Shown: positions 21,801 through 32,582, counted from the stretch's first letter. The stretch: DNA of 64,000 nucleotides from Phoenix dactylifera (GCF_009389715.1 NW_024067734.1:682001-746000), one strand, 5' to 3'. The notes: a model not told the origin generated them from the sequence alone. Program-made: numbers and translations.

Positions 21801-22004
21801 ACAATCAGCACGAACACCGCGTTCTTCCATTAAGTGAAGAAAGAAAAAGGCATCGCCTTTTGGCATTCCTTCTACCCGGGTGGCTTCAAGTTCTCCATCG
21901 GAGGACTCCTCAAGTGCTTGGCAAACCGCAGAGTGTCCATCCCGGGAAAAGCTAGCAATAAGTCCAGCGGCTCTCCCGACAAGCAACTGCAGTTCCCATA
22001 GCAA
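18861..22004 (-). CDS. PPR protein, E/E+/DYW class, At4g13650-like
   Basis: An open frame of 1047 residues made almost entirely of PPR motifs of the P-L-S type (recurrent NALI-LYAKCG and V-WN-MI-GY signatures), then E and E+ motifs and a complete DYW deaminase domain. In the DYW domain HSE at 979-981 and C1007xxC1010 match the cytidine deaminase-like zinc site, H1034/H1035 and C1041xC1043 form the second zinc site, and the protein ends exactly in DYW. Order, length and many local phrases match Arabidopsis At4g13650 (from memory). Such proteins are imported into mitochondria or plastids and direct C-to-U RNA editing; the target is unknown. Codon 22004 is TTG, not ATG. The first in-frame ATG is at 21866-21864 (residue 47 of this frame), and the frame is open without ATG up to a TAA near 22135. 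The true start is therefore either that ATG or an upstream exon (candidate ATG 22228-22226) joined by splicing. Confidence 0.92.
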   Translation of the reverse strand: MLWELQLLVGRAAGLIASFSRDGHSAVCQALEESSDGELEATRVEGMPKGDAFFFLHLMEERGVRADCSTYASLLDNCLNSGSLVYAKRIHGKILKLGFDRETRLCNRLIDAYLAFGEFVDAVSMFDDMAHRTVASWNTMIMRFSQRKEHRQVLALFARMMRECRDPNPVAFANALRACNGNNRYWPLVQQIHAKIIRYGFRGDFLVGNPLIDLYAKNGYVDLARLVFEELYSKDNVSWVAMVSGFSQNGLGAEALHLYSQMHRSGIVPTPYVLSSVLSACTKTDHFEHGKQIHAQVIKQGFSSETFVGNALVTLYSRCGSLRMAEEIFSEMPNHDGVTYNTLISGHAQNGNSESAIEIFKEMQLSGFKPDSVTIASLLTACASIGDIRKGKQLHSYVFKTGLSSEYIIEGSLLDLYVKCAAIETAHEFFNTTDRENVVLWNVMLVAYGQMGNLRKSFDLFYQMQVEGVQPNQYTYPSILRTCTYVGALDLGEQIHTLTIKTGFELNVYVSSVLIDMYSKCGQLKSARAILERLTEKDVVSWTAMIAGYAQHELYVEALRTFEEMQIHGIRPDNIGLASAISACAGIKAIEQGLQIHAQACISGYSTDISVGNALINLYARCGRIEEAYSALETVEVKDEISWNGLISGLAQSGHCEEALKVFLQMDREGVKASSFTFGSAVSASANMADIKQGKQIHARIIKTGFDSEIEVSNALVSLYAKCGSIEDAKMGFFGMSGRNEVSWNAMITGYSQHGCGREALKLFEKMKQEDLKPNGVTFIGVLAACSHVGLVNEGLDYFKSMDAEHGIVPRPEHYACVVDILGRAGQLDRAREFIEEMPIAPDAMVWRTLLSACTVHKNMEIGELAAQHLLELEPHDSATYVLLSNLYAVAGKWNQRDQVRQMMKDRRVKKEPGRSWIGVKNEVHAFFVGDRLHPLADMIYEFLKDLNERAVEIGYRQDRYYLLHDIEQERKDPTACIHSEKLAVAFGLLSLSPEVPLQVFKNLRVCNDCHIWMKYVSRISGRAIILRDAYRFHHFEGGNCSCADYW

Positions 22005-22078
22005 AAGCAGGCATAAATGGAGCTCTAAAACACAACCTTGATCAGAAAAAGGAGGGAACTTGGAGAAGCTATCGTACC

Positions 22079-22228
22079 TTAAGCAGCCTGCGGTGGGATG
22101 CTGACAACTTCTGCGAAGAAATTACTCTTGGGAAGAGCGAAACGGAGGGCTGGGAGAGAGACCCGAGGAGGGAAGATGGTGCGGAGAGCATCAACGGTGA
22201 TGAGGATGGGCTGAGAGGCATCAACCAT
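22079..22228 (-). other. Candidate first exon of the PPR gene
   Basis: A minus-strand frame from ATG 22228 to TAA 22079 encodes 49 residues rich in Leu, Pro, Arg and Ser with few acids, like an organelle transit peptide. GT dinucleotides within it and a CTGCAG acceptor near 21970 would allow splicing into the PPR frame. Which donor is used, if any, is not resolved from the sequence. Confidence 0.4.
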
Positions 22229-22261
22229 CAGTCCCCTCCGCTGGTTTTTCTGAAGTCCCAC

Positions 22262-23920
22262 GCCAGACTTCGTAATTTAAATGAAAGACTGATAAAATTG
22301 CAGCAACTCCACCATTATTTGATAACCTTGACGAGGAAAGCGTGTAGAAGTTTTAAAACCGGAACCGTCGAATCTATCGGAAGTTTACCGGGCAGCAGAT
22401 TACTGCTTCAACGGCCGGGTGAGTGGCAAATGAACCGTAATGTCATGTTCAGATAATAGATACATTAGTTGTTATTTAATTATAACGATATAAATATATT
22501 TATTTGATAATTTTTAGCACTGTTTGTAATCAGAGAGAGTCACGATGATGCTGCTATCATGATGCCTTCTATATAATTCAATTTGTCATCAATTTTGAGA
22601 TTTTTCTTCTTTTTTTTTTTTGAATTAGGAGGAGGATTGAAGACCCGCCCCTTGATTTTATTAAGATATGAAAATGAAGTGAGAAAAAAGTTTTGAATAA
22701 TTGTTGAAAATTTTAGAAGTGGGATAGAATGCAAGGCAAGGGTGTTTTGGACAGGGCTCCTTTGCAGCGGCCAATAATCTGAGCATAACTCTCAATCTTA
22801 AACTCTAAATTTAGTTTTGTAAGACAAATTTGATTCTTGGGTTTGGTGCCTTTTCTAAGAAGAAATTATTTCTGTTTCGGGAGCTGAGCTCAGAGACGAA
22901 CACCCATTGTTAAGGACATTAGAGACCTCTTTAGGGACTGTGTGGCCTCCTAGATCACTCATGCTTATCATGAGACGAACAACGCAGCTGATTTTGTGAG
23001 AGCTACGAGTCCGCCCTACCCCCTCTTTGTCACCTTTTTTTTCAATGTTTTTTTTGGATATATTCATGTTAGAATGGTATGATATATCTGGCTTAAAAAA
23101 TATATTTTTTTAAAAAAAATAGAGTTTTGTTTTCAAATATAAAGGCCACATTTTTATGAACATGTATTTTTTTCCATGGAGTGCCAGTGAGGTATCTACA
23201 AAAATCATACTCTCACTGGGTGATAGATTTGATCCTCGTCAATTCGTTATCTCAGCAACTCCCCAATATTTTATGTCAGTTTTCCCACTTTTAAAGGGGA
23301 TTATTCACACATCAAATTGATAACATTAGAAAGCCATTATTCTAGAAAGGAAGAGCTTCGCATCAGAAAACTTTTGCCTCACCAATTGAGCCAATACAGA
23401 CATCGAAAGCATGTTAATGGACTAGGAATAAAGGACCTCCAATAAATGAATGTTGTGTTGCTTAGCAAATAGAGATGAAACTTAATAGCAATAGTCAAAA
23501 CCCACAGCAATGGCAAAAGATTAGTCTGCAAATATGTTATACTCGGAGGCCCTTTTTCACGAACAACAATAGACTACGATCTATCTAATCAATTTGTCAG
23601 AGAAGAGTCCATGCCTCCAATGAAAGTCTGCATTGCAGCATACTCTACAAACTAGAAAATTGAAAAAAATCTGGTTCTGGCATCACAAGGAAACTACTTT
23701 CATGTGGCGATTTATTTGTGACAACATAAACCGTTGTCTCACTAAAAATTTCTAATTATGATGCCAACTAACAGCTATCACAAAACAAAAATTTTAGGTA
23801 TCTTTTATGGCAACAATACATCTCCTTGCAAAATGTTAATATTGGATGACAGACACAAAAGGTTGTCACTATAGTTCTTAGTGTCAAACAAAATTGTAGA
23901 GAGAAGATAAAATTTTTCCT
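22262..23920. other. Intergenic, PPR 5' flank and AT-rich sequence
   Basis: Contains the PPR promoter region (not resolved to a clear TATA box), a T-run near 22607-22621, and AT-rich sequence with some GTCACTA-like words. No gene recognised. Confidence 0.5.
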
Positions 23921-23924
23921 TTCA

Positions 23925-24262
23925 CTAACAGGAATTTAATTTTTGTCACTAAGGCCTTTCTATGACAAAAATTATCAACACGAGAGCTTCTATGATTTTT
24001 GTAATGATAGGTCATCACCTATAATTGAGTTCTATGATAATTTTTCCATGGTCATAAATGCCTTTAAGGTTATTGTGCCGATTATTTTATTGTCCCCTAT
24101 AAATGATTTCCATGATAATTATTTTTTGTCATTTCAAAATTATTTTATTAATATATCAAATAAAATAACAGAATCCATCCTTTAGTGTTATTATTTGTTG
24201 TCAATGAATACTTTTTGTGATGAAAAAAGGCATCATAAAAGATATGGTTTTCTTGTGATCAT
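23925..24262. mobile_element. CACTA-like non-autonomous element
   Basis: The left end begins CACTAACAGGAATTTAA and carries TTTTGTCACTAA and TATGACAAA. The right end reads GATATGGTTTTCTTGTGATC, the inverse of a CACTACAAGAAAA-type CACTA terminus with changes. Short TGACAA/TTGTCA words recur inside, as in the subterminal repeats of CACTA elements. No transposase. The ends are degenerate, so the boundaries are approximate. Confidence 0.45.
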
Positions 24263-24595
24263 TATAAATGACTCTTTATGACAAATTTATTCATTTTCAT
24301 GTAAATATATAATTATAAAAGAATTAAGTTCAGATCCAACTGACCCACTATTTTAAAAAACTCTCTTCAAAAACAAATAGGGAAAGGGAATATAAGTTCT
24401 AGAAAAAAAAAACTTAGAAACTCCTTCAATTGAGGGCTAATTTTTTTAGTACACTCGAGTTTAAAAAATTTCAAAATAGTTCATGAAGTTAGTTAAGTAG
24501 TTCAATATAATTTTGAGCCCCATTCGATGTCCAACACTGTTAAGACAATATTATAAAGAATAATTTTGCCCTCACTAAGGCTTATTTATTAAAAC
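24263..24595. other. Intergenic, nothing recognised
   Basis: AT-rich, no coding or repeat structure that I can support. Confidence 0.5.
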
Positions 24596-24599
24596 ATGT

Positions 24600-25140
24600 C
24601 CTCTTTGTTCTTATCATCCTTTCTCACTCTCGACACTTCCTTTTCCCAACACCTCTTCCTCCTCCTCCTCATTAAACCTTACTGCCTTCTTCATCCTTTC
24701 TCTCCATCCCTCCCCTCTATATAACTTGGTCCTACTCGTGCCCTATCAATTCCAACCTCCTCCTCCTCTTCCAACACATTCTCCTCCTCCTCTCTAAACT
24801 CTATCGTCATCCCGAGTCCCATCTAGACCCTATCCACCTCCACCACCTCCCCTCTTCTAACATCTCCTTCTCCTCTTCTCTGAATTTGTCACCAGCCTCA
24901 TCTCTCCTGTCCATCCTCTCTGTCTATCTAACTTGATCCTGAGCCGCACTTGAACCCTACCTACTACTACCACCTCATTCTCCTTTGTAAACCCCACAAC
25001 TATCCTCATCCATCCTCTCTATCCTTCCTCCCATCTAAGATGGTTATGAGCCTCACCTGCTCCCACCATCCCCTTTTCTTCTAACACCTTCTCCTTCTTT
25101 TCAAACTCTACCACTATCCCCATCGCTCCTCTCTATCTAA
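24600..25140. repeat. C/T-rich degenerate tandem repeat, unit about 100-110 bp
   Basis: A phrase like TCTATCTAACTTGATCCTGAGCC recurs near 24715, 24935, 25030 and 25130, each followed by CTACCACCTCC, CTTCTAACACCT and AAACTCTACCACTATC-type segments. The purines are scarce on this strand. No gene. Confidence 0.6.
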
Positions 25141-25265
25141 CCCAAGGCTGCAAATAGGTCAAGTTGACTCGTGACCCAACCCACTTAGACCCGATCCAAC
25201 CCAATATAAAAGACTCGTGGGGACGAGTTGGGTTCCAAAATTGGACCCATAGGGCCGAAGAAGGA
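25140..25265. repeat. Dispersed GACCCAACCC / GGGTC repeat fragment
   Basis: GGCTGCAAATAGGTCAAGTTGAC at its left end has an inverted counterpart at 41397-41433. This phrase is typical of hAT-type MITE ends in plants (recall). Confidence 0.55.
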
Positions 25266-25955
25266 CTAGATATTCAATTATATAAATAAATATTAACTAT
25301 ATAAATGAATACAATATCATAATTATGAAATATATTAAAAAACAAAAATATATTAAAAATAATTATGATATAAAAATATGCCTAACTATTAAATGTAGTT
25401 TATATATTAAAAATTAAATATGTTAATGATAATTTATATTTTATAAATAAAGTGGTTCTCTATATGATTCCAAATGTCAAATATTGCTAAGAGGAATTAG
25501 ACCAAGAAAAATTTAATTTTTCTTTTGATAATAAAAAAAGCTAAAACAAGTATGATTACAATATTTATTATATCTTTCTACAAGTACTTTTGCAATCTAA
25601 GAGAATAGGGTTTTGGGGTGTAGAGGATAGACCAAGACACTCCGGCAACCTGGACCTTAGATTTATAAAAGATATTTCATCAAAATTATTATGGATAATT
25701 TTATAATATATATATTTTATTAACTTATTGGTATAAGTTCATGATTTGTTTCCGTGGTTAAGAGGCCAAAACTATGTTTCACGAGTAAGGGGTTTGAGTT
25801 AAGTCTTCCATAATTTATTATAAAATATCTTTTTAAAGAAGGAATTGGCCCGAATCATTAAAAATTGACCATTCTAGTCGGGCGACATCAAATCTGATAG
25901 TCTTGCAACTTGAGTCTAGGTCTGATGAGATTCTAGTCTAGGTTTGATAAAATTA
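25266..25955. other. AT-rich intergenic, no gene
   Basis: No coding frames and no recognised element. Confidence 0.5.
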
Positions 25956-25959
25956 TGAT

Positions 25960-26335
25960 AATACCTTTGTGACAACACATATTGTTACCGAACTAGAGCT
26001 TTTGTAATGACCTTTATTGTCACCAAAACCTCATCAACTTTTTTTTATCTAGTTATGTGTGTGCATATTTTATGCAGGAAAATATACACCTTTTAATGAA
26101 CAAGATTTTTTGTCATGAAGACAAGCATGTTTTATGACAACAAAATATCATCATATAAACCTTTAAGTTTTAGTGACCACATCAATATTATTGTTAGAAA
26201 GTTTTAGCGATGGAGGTATACACGATAATGCTGTCTTCAACCAAAATCTTGCCACTGGAGCTTATAATGTTGAGATTTGGACTTCTAGTGATGACTTCTA
26301 TTGTCACTGAAGTATGTTTTCTTGTAGCATGGAAG
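25960..26335. mobile_element. CACTA-like terminal fragment
   Basis: Repeated TGTGACAACA, TTATGACAACAAA, TTTTGTCATGA and TTGTCACTGAAG words end in GTTTTCTTGTAGCATGG, close to an inverted CACTACAAGAAAAC terminus. The opposite end was not found. Confidence 0.4.
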
Positions 26336-26814
26336 GATCCATGGAAGGGGCCCTTATTGTTAAATACTCCTTCCCCTGATCTATTTGCTATTTGCATAAA
26401 TGCCAACATCACAATTAGGAAGACCATAAAACTATCTTTTTTATTTATTTTGAATTTAGACACTTCTCTATAGCAGGCTCTTGCGGAGCTCTTCTAGTAC
26501 AGGTTAGAGATGTTTAACCCTATGGTTTCTAGCTACTTCCTGGATGCTTGTACATAAAATTTTAAGATCAAAGTCCTCAAAATACTAAAATAAAGGGTTA
26601 AAAACCACCAAGGATAAAGGAATAGTCATGGATGCACCAGAAGATGTATTGGAATAAGAATAAAGGCCCAATCTGAATCCTCTACTATAACTAGACCCTC
26701 GAGAGACCACTTGTGAACAATTCAAAGGAAGGATAGAAGGTGACACTTGGTTGGCTCGCATATTCTCTAATGTTGATCTTTTCTTAGCTATCATCAAATT
26801 CAGATCCACCATAT

Positions 26815-28438
26815 TGAATGGAAGATTTCATTCACAATGCACGATGAGCGGTTTGTCATGTCATTTGGTCTTTCCCATGCCTTAGGCACATCCAGACAAG
26901 TCATAAACTTGGGTTAATGACTTACTTTTTAGAACTACAATCCTTGTGAGGATATTGAGCACTTGAGTATAAGCTTGGAATATTGTAGCAACAAAAGCTA
27001 TATGTAAACTCCAACAAGTGTTCATGGATGGTCCAAATGATCTTACTTTAGTACATTGTATCTAAAAAATGGCATCCAAATTGAAGTGAAAGAGGTCAAG
27101 GTGATAAAATAATCACAAACTCGTCAAAGCATCGATGGTGTCCAAGGCTTGCATAGCATCTCATCATTTTATGCACTTCATCATCGCCCCTATAATCGAC
27201 TATAATAAGTATAAATAGGTACCTAAGGCCCTGACGAATTTCCATACATTGAAGAAGTAAATGATATAAACTTCCATCCTAATGCTATCTGAAGTTAACA
27301 AAGTAGTAAAGATAGAGTGTCATGCATCTAATGTTAGCATCAGTACAATTCTCTTTTAAGAGGATCAAATGGTGGCCTATTTCATTGAAAAACTAAACAG
27401 TAGATGCCTCAACTACTTGCAACAGAGTCTTATACAATGTGCAAGTCATGCAACATTAGAAAGCATACCTTTAACAACATGATTTTGTACTTTACTTCGA
27501 CCATGAGACATTATCTTTCTTCAATGACAATCATCATCTTAATTATTGAAATGGAAGATGGGCATCATTCCTCGAGTAGTTCAACTTCGTGATCAAGCAC
27601 AAGTTTAGTGCCATGAACCAATAAATGGACACGATCAGCATAGAGCTACTCCTAACTTCTTTCTTAGTAATAGCTTCTTCTTCTTTGGAAGTTGACTTTG
27701 CTTCCTAACTTATTCCATGTGAGAGAAAATCATCCAAGAGCTACACTTAAATAATTGAGAGGTCACTTTGGAAAAGTCCGTAGCAGTGGTAGAAGAGAGA
27801 TGTTTATTGGTCTCAATTATGGTGATGCGAGTTGTTTCGTTATGAGATGCCAACTTTTCCAATTAGCTAAGGGTCATTTTGTAGAGCATGGGCCTTTATA
27901 CCTTTGTGCCTATGCCTTCAACTCCATGGATTGATGTGAGCATGGACCTTTTTCTTTGCTTGCTAAGATCACCATACAAGTTCCACTCTCTATTCATAAT
28001 GATGGATAGATTCAGCAAAATGGTTTATTTTATACCTATAGTAAGATGATAGATCCTTAATATATGACAGATCTTTATTTTAGGGAGATGGTATGACAGC
28101 ATGGAGTTCCCAAGAATATCACTTCAGATTGTGATGTTTTCGAGAGGATGCTGTAGCATAAATTAGAGATGTCTTTGCAATTTAGAAGTGCTTACTACTC
28201 TCAAATAGATGTTGAAGTAGAGCTCTTCTTAATTACTCATGGATCTTGTGGTGGACGAGCTAGTACTTTGATTTAGCTCTTCCTCCAGTAAAATTTACCT
28301 TGATAGTTTGCAAATATTCTATAAATAGAGCCTCTTCAAAATTGTGTGAGGAAGGACATACACAATGCACTTAAATTGGTGCCACTACAAAGTACCCAGT
28401 TAATTAACTATGATATAGAAGACTTGGTGGATCATATT
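26815..28438 (+). pseudogene. Decayed Ty3/gypsy pol: RT, RNase H, integrase
   Basis: Translated in shifting plus-strand frames, the order of a gypsy pol is visible. RT pieces are at 26815-27220 (EWKISFTMHDERF, VMSFGLSHA, KNGIQIEVKEVKVI, SISSFYALHHR). RNase H pieces are at 27270-27680 (ECHASNVSISTILF, MVAYFIEKLN, ASFLE-FNFVIKHKF). Integrase core pieces are at 27920-28438 (PWIDVSMDLF, MMDRFSKMVYFIPI). Stops and frameshifts abound. The integrase is cut at 28438 by insertion of the chromovirus and resumes at 34420. Confidence 0.75.
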
Positions 28439-30270
28439 TGTCACGCCCCGGACCCGGATCCGTGACACGGCCGTGCTATTGCCGACTATCGCCCACAGTA
28501 GCACGCAGCCTCATACAGGGGTAGCAGGTAGCCAAAAGGATTCATCCTTATATATATATATATTAAAAGTTTTGCAGTACAACCTTCAACTGGTTGAAAC
28601 CAAAAATACAGAACTTCTATACTATTCAAATGTACAAAAGTATATAAGCTTCTTCCAAAAATACGAAGCTCTGTAACAAAATAAAAACATATCTGATGGC
28701 GATCACTGATGAGGATCTGAAAGAAAACGAAACATAAACAGATGTGAGCTACATGGCTCAGTAAGTAATCCTGCATAATCCTATCGGATCAACCAGTATG
28801 CTAAACATGTAAATCAGGGTTTGAGAAGCTGACATGCATGTTTATCTAATGATCATCATGGCATAACATGTAAGCAATTTAAACAAAGCAGTAGTGCAAA
28901 TCACAAAAATTTTCATAATATATGCATATGAAACCGTGCCCCCGGCATGCCGTGGTCCTTTTTCTCTCGGATGCTACTGCGAAGTCAGACTCGACCACTG
29001 GCGGGGCCAGCTCAGTTACTATTCAGCCACTGGCGGGGCAGGCTCAGTTACTATTCAGCCACTGGCGGGGCAAGCTCAGTTACTATTCAGCCACTAGCGG
29101 GGCAGGCCCAATTCCAACTCAGCCACTGGCGGGGCAGGCTCAGTTACTATTCAGCCACTGGCGGGGCAGCTCAGTTACTATTCAGCCACTGGCGGGGCAG
29201 CTCAGTTACTATTCAGCCACTGGCAGCTCAGTCATTCTCAGTAGCATCTTTGAGCCCATTATAGTGCCTCTTGGCTAGATAGTATTTCATTATACTAACT
29301 TGCATGCATGATTAAAATATCAGCATCCTCATGTTGCATACATAGCCATAGCTTCTGGGATCATGCAAGTTACTTATGCATTGTAACATATCGTGCATGA
29401 AACATATATACTTAAAATAAATGCTTAGGAAAACATTAATAACATGACATGATCCATAACAGGATTAGGACAGGTTACTTACTTTCTTCACAAATCATGT
29501 ATGCAATTCAAATTGTATAAAAAAAATACTGGTTCATCTTATAAAACGTAATACAAGATCTACGATAGGATTAAGACAGATTACTTACAATAAGTAGTAT
29601 TTAAATTTCTTGGATCCGGACGACGAGTCTTTAATTCCTGGAACCATTTATAAGACTCACATTATCATAAATTTTAGCCCAATTAAAGTAAATTTGAGTC
29701 TACGAGGCCTAATTGGGCCTCTAAGGGAAAGGTTGGGCCTGATTTGTGGTTAAGTCCACTTTTCCTAGCCAATTTGGCCTTCTGCCAATTTAATTGGGCC
29801 TGGTATGGGCTTGAATTGGGCTTTAAATTTTGGTTTAATTTATAGTCTGGCTTGCCCAGACTTAGCCCAATTTGATTGGGCTCGGGTTTAGTCAAATTTG
29901 GCTAAACCCTTTCTCTTTTTCTTTTTCTCTTTCTTTTTCTTTTTCTTTTTCTTTTTCTTTTTCTTTTTCTTTGGGCTTAACGGGTTGCCGGCAGAGGCTT
30001 AAATATTTGCTTAGAGGATGAAACCCTCCTCTGAGACGTCCCATCCTCTCCTTTCCACCATACTTCGGGACTGGCCGCCGCCCCCTGTCTCCGGCGCGCC
30101 GGCATCGGCTGCCAGCAGGGGGTGCGGTAACCCCTCCCTGTCGGTCTTATCCCTTCGTTTTTTTTTTTTTTAAATTTATAACAGCACTGCCCACAGTGAA
30201 ATTTGGGCCCAAACCCTTAACTGGGCCCATTTCTTATTGGGCCTAGTAGGTTGTGGGCCCGGACATTACA
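28439..30270 (-). repeat. 3' LTR of the chromovirus
   Basis: Starts TGTCACGCCCCGG and ends GGGCCCGGACATTACA in plus orientation. Contains a 31-32-bp tandem repeat (28998-29230) and a (CTTTTT)n tract (29908-29971). Confidence 0.92.
28998..29230. repeat. 31-32-bp tandem repeat in the 3' LTR
   Basis: About eight units of the form CCACTGGCGGGGCAGCTCAG plus TTACTATTCAG; one unit carries CCCAATTCCAACTCAG instead. The same array is at 33143-33375 in the other LTR. Confidence 0.93.
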
Positions 30271-30915
30271 TCCTTCCCCCCTTAAATAAATTTCGTCCTC
30301 GAAATTAAACATACCTCGGTTCTCGAAGAGCTGAGGGTAGCGTTGTCGCATCTCTTCCTCCAATTCCCAGGTAGCTTCCCTTTCAGTGTGGTTGGTCCAC
30401 TGGACTTTAACGTAGGGAATGGTGCGCCTTCGGAGAATTTGCTCTTTTCTGTCTATGATGTGCAGGGGAGCCTCCTCATAGGTTAAATCTTTATTTAATT
30501 GCAGAGGCTCATGTGGTACCACATGGCTGGGATCCGGAACGTACCTCCATAACAAAGAGACGTGAAAGACGTTGTGTACGCCTGATAGCTCTGAAGGTAG
30601 GGCCAATTTGTAGGCAACTTTGCCTATTCTAGCAAAAACCTCAAATGGGCCTATGTAGCGAGGACTTAGTTTGCCGTGTCTTCCGAATCGGGTAATACCC
30701 TTTGATGGTGAAATTTTCAGGAAGACAAAGTTCCCCTCCAAAAATTCCAAGGCCCTTTTTCCTCTGTCAGCCCATCTTTTCTGTCTGTCTTGGGCAGCCT
30801 GAAGCCTTTGCTTAATCAGGAGCCTTGGAGACTGGCCCCTCTCCTGGTGCGAGGTCGATATCAAATTCGATCTCTCGGTCTGGGGGTAATCCCGGTAATT
30901 CCTCCGGAAAAACAT
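30217..30915 (-). pseudogene. Chromovirus integrase C-terminus and chromodomain
   Basis: From about 30830 downward the frame shows the integrase C-terminal region (QRLQAAQDRQKRWAD, ISPSKGITRFGRHGKLSPR, YIGPFEVFARIG, VFHVSLLWRYVPD), then a chromodomain-like part (YVKVQWTNHTEREATWELEE). The frame passes through the polypurine tract and ends at 30217 inside the 3' LTR. The segment above about 30830 belongs to another frame; the deletion junction is near 30825. Chromodomains of this group are thought to direct integration to heterochromatin. Confidence 0.8.
30271..30284 (-). other. Polypurine tract of the chromovirus
   Basis: On the minus strand AAGGGGGGAAGGA directly precedes the 3' LTR (TGTAATGTCC). 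It primes plus-strand synthesis in such elements. Confidence 0.8.
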
Positions 30916-31159
30916 CCGGATATTCTCTAACTACTGGAATATCTTCCAGTTTGATCTCTTTCTGAGCATTCTTTACACAGGCCAGATAGGCCATACACCC
31001 CTTTTTCAGAGCTTTTCCAGCTTTCAGAGCGGAAATGAAGTGCAATGTGGGAGCACCCTGAAGGGGTATGTCGCCCTGAAAGAAAAATTCTTGCTCCCCA
31101 GGTATCCGAAATACCACCCTAGTCCATGCCCAAGATAATATCAAAGTCTTGCATGTCAA
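30812..31159 (-). pseudogene. Chromovirus protease end and RT start, truncated
   Basis: Contains DIPVVREYPDVFPEELPGLP and IEFDIDLAPGEGPVSKAP, the well-known entry into the gypsy RT. The frame then stops where the integrase C-terminus begins, showing loss of RT, RNase H and most of the integrase. Confidence 0.8.
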
Positions 31160-32421
31160 GCTGTAAAAGATTTGTCTCTAATTCTCTCTTTTTTTTTCTT
31201 TTTTTTTTTCTCTATCTGAATTATGCAATCTCTATGTTTAGTGTCAACAATTGCGGTTTTCTGAAGGGGTGTAGCAACATGCCATGGTTCCACTAATTTC
31301 TCAGATGTGCTATGTAATTGTCTGGAAAAGCTAACTGACACGAAAGAATGCGTAGAACCAGAATCAAATAGAATGAGGGCAGGAACCGAGTTGACCAGAA
31401 GTGTACCTGTCACCACCTGATCGCTAGCACTGGCTTCCTGTCGAGTCAGTGCGAAAACTCGAGGGTTACCCCTTGATCTTTGGTCCTCTGGTGCAGTGTG
31501 TCTGGGCTCGTCCTTCTTTCGACTCGGGCAGTCGCGGGCGATGTGTCCTATCTGCCCGCAAGAGAAACAAGCTCCGGTCTTCATTAAGCAGGGTCCGCCA
31601 TGGTTCCTACCGCAGGTGGGGCAGCTTCTGTTCTGTTTCTTCTTGGGCTCCGACCCCTTGCTGCCCCCGGATCCACTACTCTGAGCTCCCGACGATCGGG
31701 TCCTCTTCATGTCTTCTCTCTCCCTCCCAGACCGTATCAGGTCAGCCTCAACCTTCAAGGCTCAGTCCAGTACATCCTTGTAGCTTGAGAACAGATGGGA
31801 GGATATTCGGGATCGAATCCCGTACCTCAATCCCTGTTCAAACCGGTTCACCTTACTTCTCTCATCCTCCATGAACTGGGGGCAAAATCGTCCCAGTTCG
31901 TTAAATTTATTGGCGTACTCCAGAACGGACATCTGGTCAGTCTGGGTTAGTGTCAAAAACTCATTCTGCTTCGCCAGGTGCACTGAGTCTGGAAAGTATT
32001 GATTGTAAAACATCCTCTTAAAGTCCCTCCAGGTGAGTCTGTCAACGGCATAAGCCGTCTCCATGGCCGTCCACCAGTATTCGGCGTTTCCTGTCAGCAT
32101 AGAGGTCGCCAGCCGGACTGTCACCTCATCAGGAAAGTGGAGCGCTCGGAACATCTTTTCTATCTCCCGGATCCATGTTTCAGCCGCCATAGGGTCAGAC
32201 CCACCCTCAAAGGTCGGGGGGTTCAGTCGGCGGAACCTCTCATAGCAGGAGTCTGCTGATGGCATAGCGGCCAACTGCATCATCTGCTGCTGTTGCAGCA
32301 CTTGCGCCATAAACTGATACACTCCGGCTAGGCCTGCCTGACCTGCTGCAGACCGTGGAGTATCCGGGGAAACTGACCGCTCGCTAGGCTCCGGGGAGGG
32401 TGGTCTCCGGTCGTCATCCAT
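31156..32421 (-). pseudogene. Chromovirus gag and protease, interrupted by a stop
   Basis: The first frame (32421-31762) starts with an acidic ATG leader and holds the retrotransposon gag domain (FRRLNPPTFEGG, AETWIREIEKMF, WRDFKRMFYNQYFP). An in-frame TGA at about 31762 breaks the protein. The same frame continues (31758-31156) with the zinc knuckle CFSCGQIGHIARDC and the retropepsin site LFDSGSTHSF. It then ends in a Lys-rich low-complexity insertion encoded by a T-run at 31188-31211. The element cannot make full Gag-Pol. Confidence 0.85.
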
Positions 32422-32565
32422 ATCTTCCTAATGATCTCCTAGCAGTCAAAAATTTTTAAAGTGAGGTTATGATAACTAGCATATTATAACATTTTCTATA
32501 ACGGTGACATTCTTAACTACCCTTTTCCTTAGGCATTTTATGGTTATTCTATTGTTTAACCTAAG

Positions 32566-32577
32566 GCTCTGATACCA
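32566..32577 (-). other. Primer-binding site of the chromovirus
   Basis: Reads TGGTATCAGAGC on the minus strand, the initiator tRNA-Met site, five bases inside the 5' LTR end at 32583. Confidence 0.9.
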
Positions 32578-32582
32578 CTAGA

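Noticed and set aside
28998-29230. Regular repeats that look CRISPR-like
   Set aside because: Units are adjacent without unique spacers, lie in an LTR of a plant retrotransposon and are repeated in the other LTR; this is a minisatellite.
28894-29278. Overlapping plus-strand frames across the LTR repeat (also 33040-33424)
   Set aside because: They are open in three frames only because the 31-32-bp repeat lacks stops; no real protein.
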